DNA of 42,096 nt from SFFI01 sp964398655 (GCA_964398655.1 CAYNNG010000014.1:1-42096), one strand, 5' to 3'. Shown: positions 15,903 through 24,624, counted from the first letter of the stretch. The notes: generated by a model from the letters alone, not told the origin. Numbers and translations are program-made.

Positions 15903-16440
15903 CCTGGCCCTCCTTGCCATCGTCGCCCAGTACTGCTAGGTAAGGCAGGTTGCGATAGCGCTGTTTGTAGTCCAAGCCATAGCCCACTACGAAAGCATTG
16001 GGGATAGATTGGCCAATATACTCCACCGGCACCTCTACCTGACGGCAGTCAGGTTTATCAAAAGCGGAGCAGACCCTCAGGCTGGCAGGACCACGGTCAG
16101 TAAAGAGCTCACGCAGGTAATTGAGCGTAAGTCCGGTGTCAACAATATCTTCCACCAGGATTACATGTTTCCCCGTTACATCATGGTCGGTATCCTTGAC
16201 AATTTTCACTACACCCGTGGACTTGGTTCCCTGGTAGGAAGAGACCGAAATAAAGTCAATTTCCACCGGGAAATTAAGCTGCCGGATAAGGTCAGACATG
16301 AAGACTACCGAGCCACGCAGGACACCAATGATCACTACGCGCTTGCCCGCATAATCCTTATTGAGCTGAGCACCCAGGCGCTCTACCATGGCCTTAATTT
16401 CGGACTCACTAATTAATGTTTCTGCAATATATTTACTCAT
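15895..16440 (-). CDS. hpt: Hypoxanthine phosphoribosyltransferase
   Basis: This 181-residue enzyme makes IMP or GMP from hypoxanthine or guanine and PRPP (purine salvage). The PRPP loop VILVEDIVDTGLT lies at 93-105 with the acidic pair Glu97-Asp98. Other family marks are GVLRGSVVFMSDL (39-51) and the mobile loop SVSSYQGTKSTG. The start MSKYIAETL follows AAAGGTGG; an in-frame ATG 10 codons upstream lacks a ribosome site and would make the protein longer than the family norm. An extended -10 promoter lies about 30 bases upstream. Confidence 0.96.
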   Translation of the reverse strand: MSKYIAETLISESEIKAMVERLGAQLNKDYAGKRVVIIGVLRGSVVFMSDLIRQLNFPVEIDFISVSSYQGTKSTGVVKIVKDTDHDVTGKHVILVEDIVDTGLTLNYLRELFTDRGPASLRVCSAFDKPDCRQVEVPVEYIGQSIPNAFVVGYGLDYKQRYRNLPYLAVLGDDGKEGQDE

Positions 16441-16468
16441 AGCATGTATACCACCTTTAACGAGGCCC

Positions 16469-16477
16469 ATTATAGCA
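16469..16477 (-). promoter_or_regulatory. Extended -10 promoter of hpt-ftsH
   Basis: TGCTATAAT, a perfect extended -10, with no good -35 at 17 bases. It lies between tilS and hpt, so hpt-ftsH can be transcribed apart from tilS. Confidence 0.6.
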
Positions 16478-16534
16478 AGCTAGATAGGGCTCTACCACTC
16501 CATACGTGGCTGAATTTTCATTTTATCACCAATG

Positions 16535-17587
16535 TTACCTGACCAAGGTCACCTGGCCCAAGTATCCCTGTACCAAAAAAGTCAGTCCCTGGCCCAGGTC
16601 AAAAGAAGCGCGCCCCGGCAGACTGGCTAAAGTCTTCGCTATCTGCTCATACTGTTTTTGGCCCAAGCTAAAAGGCGTGTGAGGCAAATTTTCCTGAAAA
16701 AATAACTGCAGGACACGGTAGTGCAAGCCTTGTGGCCAGGCAGTTAAGGTTATAAGGTTAAGTTGGTCAGAAGCCTCCAACCGGCAAGCCTCAAGCGCCA
16801 TAGCCGCCGTCTGATCCAAGGCCTCACGCTCCGCCCTCAGGCTTTCCGTCAGCCTACGGACCTGCGGGCCAGGATCATAGCCCAAAGCCGTCCGCCACGC
16901 TGGCACCACTTCCTGTCTCAGGCGGTTGCGCAGATAAATATCTTCTAAATTAGAATGGTCTATATAGTAGCTAAGATCTCTTTGATCCAAAAAACTCCGA
17001 ATCTCTTGGCTAGTCAAGCCCAGCAATGGTCTGATAATGCTGCCATCAAAATAGGGCATGGAGGTCAAGCCATCAGGCCCACTGCCTCTACCAAGGTTGA
17101 TCAAAACAGTTTCCAGCAGGTCATCTTGGTTGTGACCCAATGCCAGGATTGGCCGCTGGCAAGGATGTGATTTAGTCTGCTGGTCCTCCACAGCCAGACT
17201 AAGTTGGGCTAGGGTGTCCTGGAAAAATTGATGGCGGGCAGCGCGAGCCGCTTCTTCTATGCCCGCCTGGCGCTGACTGGCGAGCGCTCGCACATCCGCC
17301 GTAGCGCAATAAAAAGGCAGCTGCCACTTATTTGCGAAAGCGGCAAGACCAAGAGTTTCCGCCTCATCTGCCTCCGGTCTCAACTGGTGATTAAAATGGG
17401 CCAAACTCAGTTGACAGCCGTCTCGGGCCCTGAGCCAAATAAAAAAGTAGGCCAAGAACATGGAGTCCGGCCCACCGGAAATGCCCAGGAGAAAATGGGA
17501 TTGCGGTCCCAGGGACAATCTTGACTTTAACTCCTGCCTTAAGTCCCTAAAAAGGCCGGTATTTTCCTGAAAATCCGGCCAAGACAT
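16535..17587 (-). CDS. tilS: tRNA(Ile)-lysidine synthetase
   Basis: This 350-residue N-type ATP pyrophosphatase converts the wobble C34 of the CAU-anticodon tRNA-Ile to lysidine, so that it reads AUA. The PP-loop is SGGPDSMF (37-44); LALGHNQDDLLETVLINLGRG gives the second family motif, followed by the PDGLTSMP segment. The substrate-recognition middle domain is present; the C-terminal domain is short compared with longer homologues. Its ATG overlaps the dnaB stop codon in a TAATG, so it is coupled to dnaB. Confidence 0.92.
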   Translation of the reverse strand: MSWPDFQENTGLFRDLRQELKSRLSLGPQSHFLLGISGGPDSMFLAYFFIWLRARDGCQLSLAHFNHQLRPEADEAETLGLAAFANKWQLPFYCATADVRALASQRQAGIEEAARAARHQFFQDTLAQLSLAVEDQQTKSHPCQRPILALGHNQDDLLETVLINLGRGSGPDGLTSMPYFDGSIIRPLLGLTSQEIRSFLDQRDLSYYIDHSNLEDIYLRNRLRQEVVPAWRTALGYDPGPQVRRLTESLRAEREALDQTAAMALEACRLEASDQLNLITLTAWPQGLHYRVLQLFFQENLPHTPFSLGQKQYEQIAKTLASLPGRASFDLGQGLTFLVQGYLGQVTLVR

Positions 17588-18987
17588 TAGAATGGTGGGG
17601 CCTCAAGCCCCGTTAGGCGTTTATCTAATTCGTAAAAGAGCGTGACCTCAGGTCTCCAACCCAGCTCCACGGACCCGGTTTCGCCATGGCGGTTTTTGGC
17701 CACAATCAATTCGGCCAAATAGGAGGCCGGCTGGTTGGATTGGTCTGGCAGGCTCTCCGCTTCCCTGCCCTCTAAAGCAGCGTAATAGTCATCGCGGTAG
17801 AGGAAAAGTACCACGTCCGCATCCTGCTCGATAGCGCCCGAATCTCTAAGGTCAGACAGCATAGGCCGTTTATTGGAGCGGGCTTCGCAGTTACGGCTGA
17901 GCTGAGACAGGGCTATGACCGGGCAGTCTAGTTCACGTGCCATGATTTTTAAGGAACGCGAAATATCGGAAATTTCTTGCTGCCGGTTATCCTGACGGCG
18001 CCGGTCCGAGGTCATAAGCTGCAGGTAGTCTACAATAACAAGGCCCAAGTTAGGCTCTTTGAGCTTGAGCTCACGGCAACGGGCTAGCATCTCTTGAGGG
18101 CCTAAACCCGACCGGTCATTAATATAAATCGGCGTACCATAAAATTCCGTAGAGGACTTAGCCAGGCTTTCCCATTCATCTGGGCTGAGCTGGGCAGAAT
18201 TGACCTTGCTGGAATCAATCGTCGCGTAGGTAGACAAAAAGCGGGTGGAGACTTCTTCCTTAGACATTTCCAAAGAGAAAATCGCCGTAGGCACCGCGTA
18301 GGTAGAAGCCACGCGCTGGGCAATATTAAAGGCAAAGGCGGATTTACCCATACCAGGTCTTGCCGCAAGAATAATCAGAGAGCCCTTACGCAAACCGCCA
18401 ATTTTCTGGTCCAGGCTGGGATAGCCGGTATGCTGCAAGGGAGGCTTATCCTCGTTTGCCATCTTAATGAGCTCATTGTAGCGGGCAAAGATCACTTCAC
18501 CCACCTTGCTGAAGCTGGCATCTTCAGACCCATCACGGATTTCCTCTAGGCGCTTGGCCGCGAGAGAAATCAGCTCATCAGTATTGGCTTCTTCGCCGTA
18601 AGCCAAGCCCTGAAGTTCGCGGAAGGACTTGATTAGCTTACGTAAGCGGGATTTTTCCGCCACGATGTCAATATAATATTCGGCATTGTGGGGTGAGACA
18701 AAAGAGGAGAGGTCACTTAAAACCTGCACTCCTCCCACCTTATCCAGAAGCTTACGAGTAGCGAGATCTTCCGCTAAAGAAATTAAATCGATGGGAGCAT
18801 TCTTCTCCTGAATATGGAGAATCGATTCGTAGATATTTTGATGGTTAGGATAATAAAAATCCTCCACCTTAAGCCTAGCCATGGCATGGTGGAGGTTTTT
18901 GTTATCCAGCAAAATAGAGCCTAAGACAGCCTGTTCCGCTTCCAGGCTGCTAGGCTCACGTTCTACGAGATTTCCCGTTGGCGCCAT
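17587..18987 (-). CDS. dnaB: Replicative DNA helicase DnaB
   Basis: This 466-residue hexameric 5'-3' helicase unwinds DNA at the replication fork (called DnaC in Bacillus). The N-terminal domain starts at EPSSLEAEQAVLGSILLDN; Walker A is ARPGMGKS (209-216); Walker B is LVIVDYLQLM; the QLSRNCEARSNKRPMLSDLR segment and the downstream SGAIEQDAD are typical. No intein is present. Its ATG overlaps the rplI stop in a TAATG. The rplI-dnaB pairing is common in Bacillota. Confidence 0.97.
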   Translation of the reverse strand: MAPTGNLVEREPSSLEAEQAVLGSILLDNKNLHHAMARLKVEDFYYPNHQNIYESILHIQEKNAPIDLISLAEDLATRKLLDKVGGVQVLSDLSSFVSPHNAEYYIDIVAEKSRLRKLIKSFRELQGLAYGEEANTDELISLAAKRLEEIRDGSEDASFSKVGEVIFARYNELIKMANEDKPPLQHTGYPSLDQKIGGLRKGSLIILAARPGMGKSAFAFNIAQRVASTYAVPTAIFSLEMSKEEVSTRFLSTYATIDSSKVNSAQLSPDEWESLAKSSTEFYGTPIYINDRSGLGPQEMLARCRELKLKEPNLGLVIVDYLQLMTSDRRRQDNRQQEISDISRSLKIMARELDCPVIALSQLSRNCEARSNKRPMLSDLRDSGAIEQDADVVLFLYRDDYYAALEGREAESLPDQSNQPASYLAELIVAKNRHGETGSVELGWRPEVTLFYELDKRLTGLEAPPF

Positions 18988-19436
18988 TAGTCTTCCAGAG
19001 CCTTTAACTCAACAGTAAAGGGCACGGTGACTTCAGAGTGCAAACGGACAGTGGCTTCATATTGGCCGAGCTCTTTAATACCGTCAGGCATTTGGATATT
19101 GCGCTTATCCACGATAATATCCTGCTTGGCCAGTTGATCTGCCACATCTTGGTTGGTAACAGTACCGTAAATACGGCCACCCTCACCGGCTTTAACTCCG
19201 ATGGTGATGATCTTGCCTTGCAAACGCTTACCGGTTTCTTCTGCCTCTTCTAAGAGACGCTTAGCCCGGGCAATCGCGGCTTTTTGCTTGGCCTTAACTT
19301 CATTCATGTTGGCTCTTGTGGCTGCGGAAGCCAGGCCTTGAGGAATGAGGTAGTTATTGGCATAACCGGGTTTGACTTCGATCAAGTCACCGGCCTTACC
19401 AAGTTTGGCCACATCTTCTAAAAGTAAAACTTTCAT
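18987..19436 (-). CDS. rplI: 50S ribosomal protein L9 (bL9)
   Basis: This 149-residue protein has the L9 N-terminal domain MKVLLLEDVAKLGKAGDLIE with GYANNYLIPQGLA, a long connecting helix (about 42-75), and a C-terminal RNA-binding domain. The ribosome site is AGGGAGG. It is 14 bases downstream of rpsR and overlaps dnaB by one base. Confidence 0.98.
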   Translation of the reverse strand: MKVLLLEDVAKLGKAGDLIEVKPGYANNYLIPQGLASAATRANMNEVKAKQKAAIARAKRLLEEAEETGKRLQGKIITIGVKAGEGGRIYGTVTNQDVADQLAKQDIIVDKRNIQMPDGIKELGQYEATVRLHSEVTVPFTVELKALED

Positions 19437-19450
19437 ACAGCCGGCCTCCC

Positions 19451-19711
19451 TTATTCAGAATAAGGCATGAGGGCAACCTGTCTGGCCCTCTTAATGGCCG
19501 TAGTTACCGCTCTCTGGTGTTTGGCGCAAGCCCCAGTGGTGCGGCGGGGTAGGATCTTGCCGGATTCCGCAACGAATTTTTGCAGGGTTGCTACATCCTT
19601 GTAGTCTACATGGTCCTTATGTTCGGCGCAGAACAGGCAGACTTTTCTTCTGCCGCGGCGGGGGCGGAAAGACCTGCTGCCCCCACGATCGCCTCGTTTA
19701 TTGTTAGCCAT
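19451..19711 (-). CDS. rpsR: 30S ribosomal protein S18 (bS18), zinc-binding form
   Basis: This 86-residue protein has the S18 core GKILPRRTTGACAKHQRAV. Cysteines at 25, 28 and 62 (VCLFC and GAC) suggest the zinc-binding (C+) form rather than the cysteine-free paralogue. S18 pairs with S6 on the platform of the small subunit. The basic N-terminus is rich in Arg and Gly. The ribosome site is AAAGGAG. Confidence 0.97.
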   Translation of the reverse strand: MANNKRGDRGGSRSFRPRRGRRKVCLFCAEHKDHVDYKDVATLQKFVAESGKILPRRTTGACAKHQRAVTTAIKRARQVALMPYSE

Positions 19712-19759
19712 TTGGCTCTCCTTTCATCAAATCAAACATGTAAAACAAATCATCAAAAT

Positions 19760-20248
19760 CTAGAGGTCGAAAGGCAGATAGGCATCACTGTCATCTTCAA
19801 CCGGGAGGAAACCATCACCTTCGGGAATGGGATCCTGCTTGGCTGGAGCCGGAGCCGGTGCTGGGCTTTTGCTGTAAGCTTGGTTGCGGTTATAAGTTTG
19901 ACCGCCAGCCTGGTTGGCAAAATTATTGTCGGACTTGGAATCGGCAAAGTAAACCTCATCGGCGACCACTTCAGTCATCCAGTTACGTTTGCCATGCTCG
20001 TCATCCCAGCTGCGCACTTGAATGGAACCCACGAGGGCAATCCTTTGGCCTTTCTGGAAATAACGCGCCACAAAATCCGCAGTCTGCCGCCAGCAAACTA
20101 CAGGGATGAAGTCGGTTTCCCGCTCACCCTGGGCATTCTTGAAACGGCGATCCACAGCCACGGTGAAGGAGCAGACAGATACGTTGTTAGAAGTTGTACG
20201 AAGTTCGGGATCCTTGGTTAGTCTCCCCATCAAAATTGCTTTATTCAT
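19760..20248 (-). CDS. ssb: Single-stranded DNA-binding protein
   Basis: This 162-residue protein has an OB fold over about residues 1-105 (MNKAILMGRLTKDPELR, FIPVVCW, KGQRIALVGSIQVRSW). A linker rich in Gln, Ala and Pro (APAPAPA) follows. The acidic tip DAYLPFDL recruits replication and repair partners. It lies between rpsF and rpsR, the normal Bacillota order. The ribosome site is AAGGAAAG. Confidence 0.97.
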   Translation of the reverse strand: MNKAILMGRLTKDPELRTTSNNVSVCSFTVAVDRRFKNAQGERETDFIPVVCWRQTADFVARYFQKGQRIALVGSIQVRSWDDEHGKRNWMTEVVADEVYFADSKSDNNFANQAGGQTYNRNQAYSKSPAPAPAPAKQDPIPEGDGFLPVEDDSDAYLPFDL

Positions 20249-20325
20249 GCTCTTTCCTTATTTTTGCTGATTTGTGGATGGCACCTAGCTACTGAATTTA
20301 GCAGCCAGGGCACAGGCTGGGAGTC

Positions 20326-20613
20326 TTACTCTTCCATGCTGGTAACGAGGAAACGTAAAACTTTGTCATTGATTTTCAGCTGACGTTCGAGTTCAACTGG
20401 AAATTCGGGTTCTGCCGTGAAATGCAGGACTACATAGTAGCCTTCTTTCAGGTCTTGAATCTCATAAGCAAGACGACGGGTACCCCAGACATCTACATCT
20501 TTGATTTCGCCATTAGCTGAAATTAAACCTTGGATGCGCTCATCCATGGCAGCCAGGCCTTCTTCACCAAGAGTAGGATTCAGAACGTAAAGTAGTTCGT
20601 AGTTTCTAGCCAC
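20326..20613 (-). CDS. rpsF: 30S ribosomal protein S6 (bS6)
   Basis: This 95-residue protein has the S6 fold: NYELLYVLNPTLGEEG at the start, WGTRRLAYEIQDLKEGYYVVL in the middle (the RNA/S18-binding strand), and LKINDKVLRFLV at the end. It starts at GTG eight bases behind a GGAGG; an in-frame GTG three codons upstream overlaps the ribosome site and is less likely. It is the first gene of rpsF-ssb-rpsR-rplI-dnaB. Confidence 0.97.
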   Translation of the reverse strand: MARNYELLYVLNPTLGEEGLAAMDERIQGLISANGEIKDVDVWGTRRLAYEIQDLKEGYYVVLHFTAEPEFPVELERQLKINDKVLRFLVTSMEE

Positions 20614-20639
20614 GTGTGTCACCTCCTTCCGGACAAATG

Positions 20640-20657
20640 GCCCTCAGTAATGAGAGC
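20640..20657 (-). other. Hairpin in the rpsF leader
   Basis: GCTCTCA-TTAC-TGAGGGC forms a 7-bp stem (one G-U) about 25 bases before the rpsF start, followed by CCG near the ribosome site. An S6:S18-binding autoregulatory motif with an exposed CCG is known in rpsF leaders. Position fits, but I could not confirm the full motif. Confidence 0.35.
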
Positions 20658-20808
20658 AAGGGGGCATGAAATATAAAAACATGCTTTCAAAGCCTATCAC
20701 TCAGCCTGGGTTTTTGCAAGCAACTTTTAAAAATCTGTTTGCCCACCATTTGGCGCGCAGCTACCGCCGAGCTGTAGGATTTAGTCTTGAGATAATTTAA
20801 GCAAAATT

Positions 20809-20908
20809 NNNNNNNNNNNNNNNNNNNNNNNNNNNNNNNNNNNNNNNNNNNNNNNNNNNNNNNNNNNNNNNNNNNNNNNNNNNNNNNNNNNNNNNNNNNN
20901 NNNNNNNN
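20809..20908. other. Assembly gap of exactly 100 N
   Basis: The run of N has the conventional scaffold-join length, so its true size is unknown. The same eight bases, GCAAAATT, end the left side (20801-20808) and begin the right side (20909-20916). It therefore falls at the edge of repeat copy B. Confidence 0.98.
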
Positions 20909-21025
20909 GCAAAATTGCAGCTAATGGGTGGGCAGCCCTGCACATTTGCAAGTAGTGGGTGGTCAGCTTGGGCAATTCTGCAGGTAGCGGGTGGTTTGGC
21001 CACTTATCCCCTTCCACTACCTGTA
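20909..21025. repeat. Intergenic repeat element, copy B (31-bp period)
   Basis: Direct units lie at 20915-20931, 20946-20962 and 20978-20994 (spacings 31 and 32), with an inverted partial unit CCACTACCTGTA at 21014-21025. The layout is that of copy A at 13567-13700: three direct units and then one inverted unit. It lies between the sua5 3' end and rpsF. More units may be hidden in the gap. The remainder of 20614-21091 shows no gene. Confidence 0.75.
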
Positions 21026-21091
21026 AATTTGCTCGAAAGCCCTCGTAATCCGAGGGAGCCGAGGAAGCCGAAGATTTGCACGTATTCCCGC

Positions 21092-22255
21092 TTATTTGCC
21101 TGAGGCCGCTCGGGCTAAACGTTCCATGTAGGCCAGGCCCACTTCATCCCTGTCCTCCGCCTGCGCAAAGATCTGGCTGCAGGCTAAGTCGTCGAAATGG
21201 CGGAAGCTGACAAACAGCGCGTGTGCAGCAGCTAGAGCGCCCTGCCCGAAGTTGTAGATAAAAATACCCGAGTCAGGCAGGCTGGGCAGCTGGTCTTCCC
21301 AGGACTGGATATGTACATAAGGGAAATCTGCCGGCAACTGGTCTATCAAAGCTTGGCTGGCATATTGATCAAGGAAAAAGCCCAGCCGCAGCTGGTGTTG
21401 ATCGGGCTTCTGGGTTTGGCGGATCTCCTCCAGATAAGGCGCCAGGGTCTGAGCTAGAACTTGACTGCGGTCTGCCGCCTGCTGCCAGGTTAATATATTA
21501 ACCTTGGCCTGGGGGGCATAGTGCCGATATTTCATGCCAGGCGACTTCGGTACCGCCTGCTGGCTCTGGCCTTCCGGATGCTGCTGAGGATCGCCCACAT
21601 AGGCAATGGGGCAGCCGCAGAAGGCCGCTAGGGCCTCGCGGGTTAGGCCACCCGGCCGGAGAATTGTGGGAATTTCACTGGTCAAATCCAAGACGGTCGA
21701 CTCCACGCCAAAGTGGCAGGGTCCCCCGTCCAAAATGTAGGGGACTTTACCTTGTAAGTCTTGGTAGCACACAGCCGCAGTGGTGGGGCTGGGCCGGCCG
21801 GAAATGTTGGCCGAGGGAGCGACCAAAGGCGTGCCGCTTAAATTGATCAGGTCTTGGGCTAAAGGGTGGGCAGGAAAGCGTACAGCCACCGTATCTCCGC
21901 CTGCTGTCACAATGCTGGGCAGGTCTGGATGTTTGGGCAAAATCAGGCTTAAGGGCCCCGGCGCAAAACGCTGGTAGAGCCGGTAAGCCAGGTCAGGCAC
22001 CTCCCTTGCGACCTTAGCCAGGTCCTCTAGCTGGGTTAGATGCACAATTAAGGGGTTATCCTGCGGTCTGCCCTTCACCTGATAAATCTGGCTGATAGCC
22101 TCCGGGTTAAAGGCATCCGCGCCTAGCCCATAGACCGTTTCTGTGGGGAAGGCCACCAGCTGACCCGCCTTAATTGCTTCAGCAGCGGGGGCCAAGATTT
22201 TAGCTCTTGCTTCTTCTCCCCCCCCCGCGGGAACTTGCAGAATTTGCGTTTGCAA
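21092..22255 (-). CDS. tsaC2: L-threonylcarbamoyladenylate synthase (Sua5 type)
   Basis: This 387-residue enzyme makes threonylcarbamoyl-AMP from Thr, bicarbonate and ATP for the t6A37 modification of ANN-decoding tRNAs. The YrdC domain spans about 22-210 with AFPTETVYGLGADA (35-48), KGRPQDNPL (61-69) and SANISGRPSP. The linker SPGMKYRHYAP leads into the C-terminal Sua5 domain. There is no ATG near the N-terminus. I chose a TTG that begins one base after the prfA stop, with AGAGG six bases ahead; longer versions would run into prfA. The symbol is a family label. Confidence 0.9.
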   Translation of the reverse strand: MQTQILQVPAGGGEEARAKILAPAAEAIKAGQLVAFPTETVYGLGADAFNPEAISQIYQVKGRPQDNPLIVHLTQLEDLAKVAREVPDLAYRLYQRFAPGPLSLILPKHPDLPSIVTAGGDTVAVRFPAHPLAQDLINLSGTPLVAPSANISGRPSPTTAAVCYQDLQGKVPYILDGGPCHFGVESTVLDLTSEIPTILRPGGLTREALAAFCGCPIAYVGDPQQHPEGQSQQAVPKSPGMKYRHYAPQAKVNILTWQQAADRSQVLAQTLAPYLEEIRQTQKPDQHQLRLGFFLDQYASQALIDQLPADFPYVHIQSWEDQLPSLPDSGIFIYNFGQGALAAAHALFVSFRHFDDLACSQIFAQAEDRDEVGLAYMERLARAASGK

Positions 22256-22256
22256 T

Positions 22257-23342
22257 TTAGGCCTCTTCCAGGGCTCTTTCTTGGGCTTGAGCCTGCAGAC
22301 CTGTGATAAAGGGCTGAATACCCCCTGCCATGACTTCCTCAATATTGTAGAGAGAAAGACCTATCCGGTGGTCGGTAACCCGTCCTTGGGGGAAGTTATA
22401 GGTCCGAATACGCTCGGAGCGATCCCCGGAACCTACCTGACTTTTGCGATTTTGCGCGATCGCCTCATCCTGGGTCTCCCGGCTCATCTCTAACAGGCGG
22501 GAACGCAGGATCTTCATAGCCTTGTCCTTATTTTTGTACTGAGACCTTTCGTCCTGGCAGGTTACCACCAGCCCGGTGGGGAAGTGGGTAATCCGGATGG
22601 CTGAAGAGGTCTTATTAACCTTTTGGCCACCCGCGCCAGACGACCGGTAGGTATCAATTTGAATATCTGCAGGGTTAATCTGCACGTCTACTTCGTCAGC
22701 CTCGGGCAAAACCGCAACGGTAACCGCAGAAGTATGAATACGGCCGCCTGCTTCAGTAGCAGGCACTCTCTGCACCCGGTGGGTACCAGACTCAAACTTG
22801 AGGTTAGAGTAGGCATCGTCGCCATCTATGGAGAAGATGATTTCTTTAAAGCCCCCCAGCTCGGTCTCGTTGGCGTCAATAACTTCGGTTTGCCAACCCT
22901 TACTCTCCGCATAGCCCATATACATTTGGTAAAGCTCAGAGGCAAAAAGGGCCGCCTCATCGCCGCCTGTACCTGCCCGGATCTCCACGATAACGTTCTT
23001 TTCATCTAAGGGATCCTTGGGTATGAGAGCGATGCGGATATCATTGCGAATCTTATCTAATTCTTCTTCCAGACGGTTAATTTCTTCCCTGGCCATTTCC
23101 CGCATTTCCTGATCATCGGAATCGGAAAACAGCTCCTGGCTTTCTTCTAGCTCCTTTTCAGTGTCATGTTCCTTTTTCAGCAGGAGGTACATGGGCTCAA
23201 CATGAGCAAATTCCTTGACCAGTTTGAGATAGCGCTGGGTATCACCTGCCACCTCCGGGTCTGCCATCTGTTTGCTTAATTCTTGATAGTGTTCACTGTA
23301 ACGTTCAAATAGATCGTCAGTCGTAAATTCAGTGTTACTCAT
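22257..23342 (-). CDS. prfA: Peptide chain release factor 1
   Basis: This 361-residue factor ends translation at UAA and UAG. The stop-codon reading motif is PAT (194-196), which distinguishes it from RF2 (SPF), and the catalytic GGQ is at 238-240 in SSGAGGQKVNKTSSA. No programmed frameshift is present, as expected for RF1. It lies 37 bases downstream of prmC, which methylates the GGQ glutamine; this pairing is common. Confidence 0.97.
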   Translation of the reverse strand: MSNTEFTTDDLFERYSEHYQELSKQMADPEVAGDTQRYLKLVKEFAHVEPMYLLLKKEHDTEKELEESQELFSDSDDQEMREMAREEINRLEEELDKIRNDIRIALIPKDPLDEKNVIVEIRAGTGGDEAALFASELYQMYMGYAESKGWQTEVIDANETELGGFKEIIFSIDGDDAYSNLKFESGTHRVQRVPATEAGGRIHTSAVTVAVLPEADEVDVQINPADIQIDTYRSSGAGGQKVNKTSSAIRITHFPTGLVVTCQDERSQYKNKDKAMKILRSRLLEMSRETQDEAIAQNRKSQVGSGDRSERIRTYNFPQGRVTDHRIGLSLYNIEEVMAGGIQPFITGLQAQAQERALEEA

Positions 23343-23379
23343 AAATCTATTCCTTTAATATCTTCTAAAACCTTCTAAC

Positions 23380-24312
23380 TTATAATGCTTTATATTGCAA
23401 GGCTAAGACGCGGTCTAGGCCTGCATAGTCGTCCAGCGTTCTGCAGTCCACAATCTGGTCATGTTCAGGCCCTTTTACGAACAGCTTCTGGATGTCCGCT
23501 CTCTGCCCGGCTCCATGTTCCATAATGAGCCAGGCACCGGGCTTTAGCCAAGTTCCAATTTCCGCTACCAGCCGACGGTAAAAGTCCAAGCCATCTATTC
23601 CTCCATCCAAGGCCCTAGCATGCTCATGGTCTCTTACTTCGGGCATGAGCTGAGAAATTTCGGCCGAGGGAATATAGGGAGGATTGACCAAAATGAGGTC
23701 AAAACGCTCGGGCCCCTCTGCGGACTTGGGAGGAAAAAGATCTGCCACTTGGAAGCGGCAGGCCTCCGCCAGGCCCAAATTATCCGCATTAGCCTTAGCC
23801 GTGGCCACGGCTAAGGGGTCCAGGTCTAAGAGCAGGAGTTCTGCCCTCTGTTCCCTTTGCCTAAGTTCTGCTAAAAGGCTGAGCCCAGGCGCGCCAGAGC
23901 CACAGCAGAGCTCCGCGAGTTGCAGGCAGCTGGAAGGGCCATTCGGGATTTGAGGACTTGGGGCCAAGTCCAAGCCCAGCTGAACTAGAAGTTCAGTTTC
24001 CGGCCGCGGGGCAAGACCGCCGGGAGGCAGCTGAAAGCTTCGCCCATAAAAATCGCGGTGGCCCAATATGGCCGATAAGGGTTCGTGGGCCAGGCGACGG
24101 TCCACAATCTCCCACAGCCAGGCCCAAGTCTCAGAGTCCAGTTGACGGTTGGGCTCTGCATATTGGCAGGCAAGATCCCAGCCCAAGGCCTGGCTCAAGA
24201 TTTGTCTGGCTTCCCGCCTGGCGTCAGCCACCTGACTTAAGTCAGGCAGGGCTTGCAGGCTTAAACCAGCCTGGCGCACAAATTCTGCAATTGTGGTCTG
24301 ATCTTTAAACAA
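23380..24312 (-). CDS. prmC: Release factor glutamine methyltransferase PrmC (HemK)
   Basis: This 310-residue enzyme methylates the Gln of the GGQ motif in release factors using S-adenosylmethionine. The N-terminal helical domain includes GHRDFYGRSFQL (84-95) and PRPETELLV; the SAM site is ELCCGSGAPGL (134-144, with CC in place of a more usual DLG/TG); the catalytic NPPY is at 210-213. The start is TTG with a modest AAGGT ribosome site and sits just after the rpmE terminator, so it may depend on read-through or a weak promoter. Confidence 0.93.
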   Translation of the reverse strand: MFKDQTTIAEFVRQAGLSLQALPDLSQVADARREARQILSQALGWDLACQYAEPNRQLDSETWAWLWEIVDRRLAHEPLSAILGHRDFYGRSFQLPPGGLAPRPETELLVQLGLDLAPSPQIPNGPSSCLQLAELCCGSGAPGLSLLAELRQREQRAELLLLDLDPLAVATAKANADNLGLAEACRFQVADLFPPKSAEGPERFDLILVNPPYIPSAEISQLMPEVRDHEHARALDGGIDGLDFYRRLVAEIGTWLKPGAWLIMEHGAGQRADIQKLFVKGPEHDQIVDCRTLDDYAGLDRVLALQYKAL

Positions 24313-24323
24313 TTCTCTACCTT

Positions 24324-24362
24324 GGTAAAAGAAAAGGAACAGGGCCTCAAGTCCTGTTCCTT
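24324..24362 (-). terminator. rpmE terminator
   Basis: A 10-bp perfect stem AAGGAACAGG/CCTGTTCCTT (24334-24343 with 24353-24362) is followed on the minus strand by TTCTTTT. Confidence 0.8.
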
Positions 24363-24384
24363 AGATAAAGCTAGACTAAAGCAG

Positions 24385-24624
24385 CTATGCCTCGGCTTGA
24401 TCCTTTTGATCTGCGACTTGGGCATTGTGCAGTTCTTGTCTTCTTCTGAACTTATCTACACGGCCACCAGTGTCAACCAGTTTTTGACGACCCGTATAGA
24501 AGGGGTGGCATTTGGAGCAAATATCTACCGAGAGGCTTTCTTTGGTGGAGCCAGTCTCGAAAGTTTCGCCACAGGCGCATTTAACGACGCACTTACCGTA
24601 CTTAGGATGGATTTTTTCTTTCAT
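24385..24624 (-). CDS. rpmE: 50S ribosomal protein L31 (bL31), zinc-binding form
   Basis: This 79-residue protein has the zinc cysteines Cys16, Cys18, Cys36 and Cys39 (CACG and CSKC) and the C-terminal HPFYTGRQKLVDTGGRVDKF. This is the C+ form used when zinc is available. The ATG follows GAGGTGAAGGTA; a GTG three codons upstream is less likely. An extra acidic, glutamine-rich tail of about 12 residues follows the fold. It has a near-consensus promoter. Confidence 0.96.
   Translation of the reverse strand: MKEKIHPKYGKCVVKCACGETFETGSTKESLSVDICSKCHPFYTGRQKLVDTGGRVDKFRRRQELHNAQVADQKDQAEA

Noticed and set aside
19580..20221. 213-residue plus-strand ORF over rpsR and ssb
   Set aside because: Two well-recognised genes occupy the opposite strand, and the ORF lacks a ribosome site and any recognisable domain.
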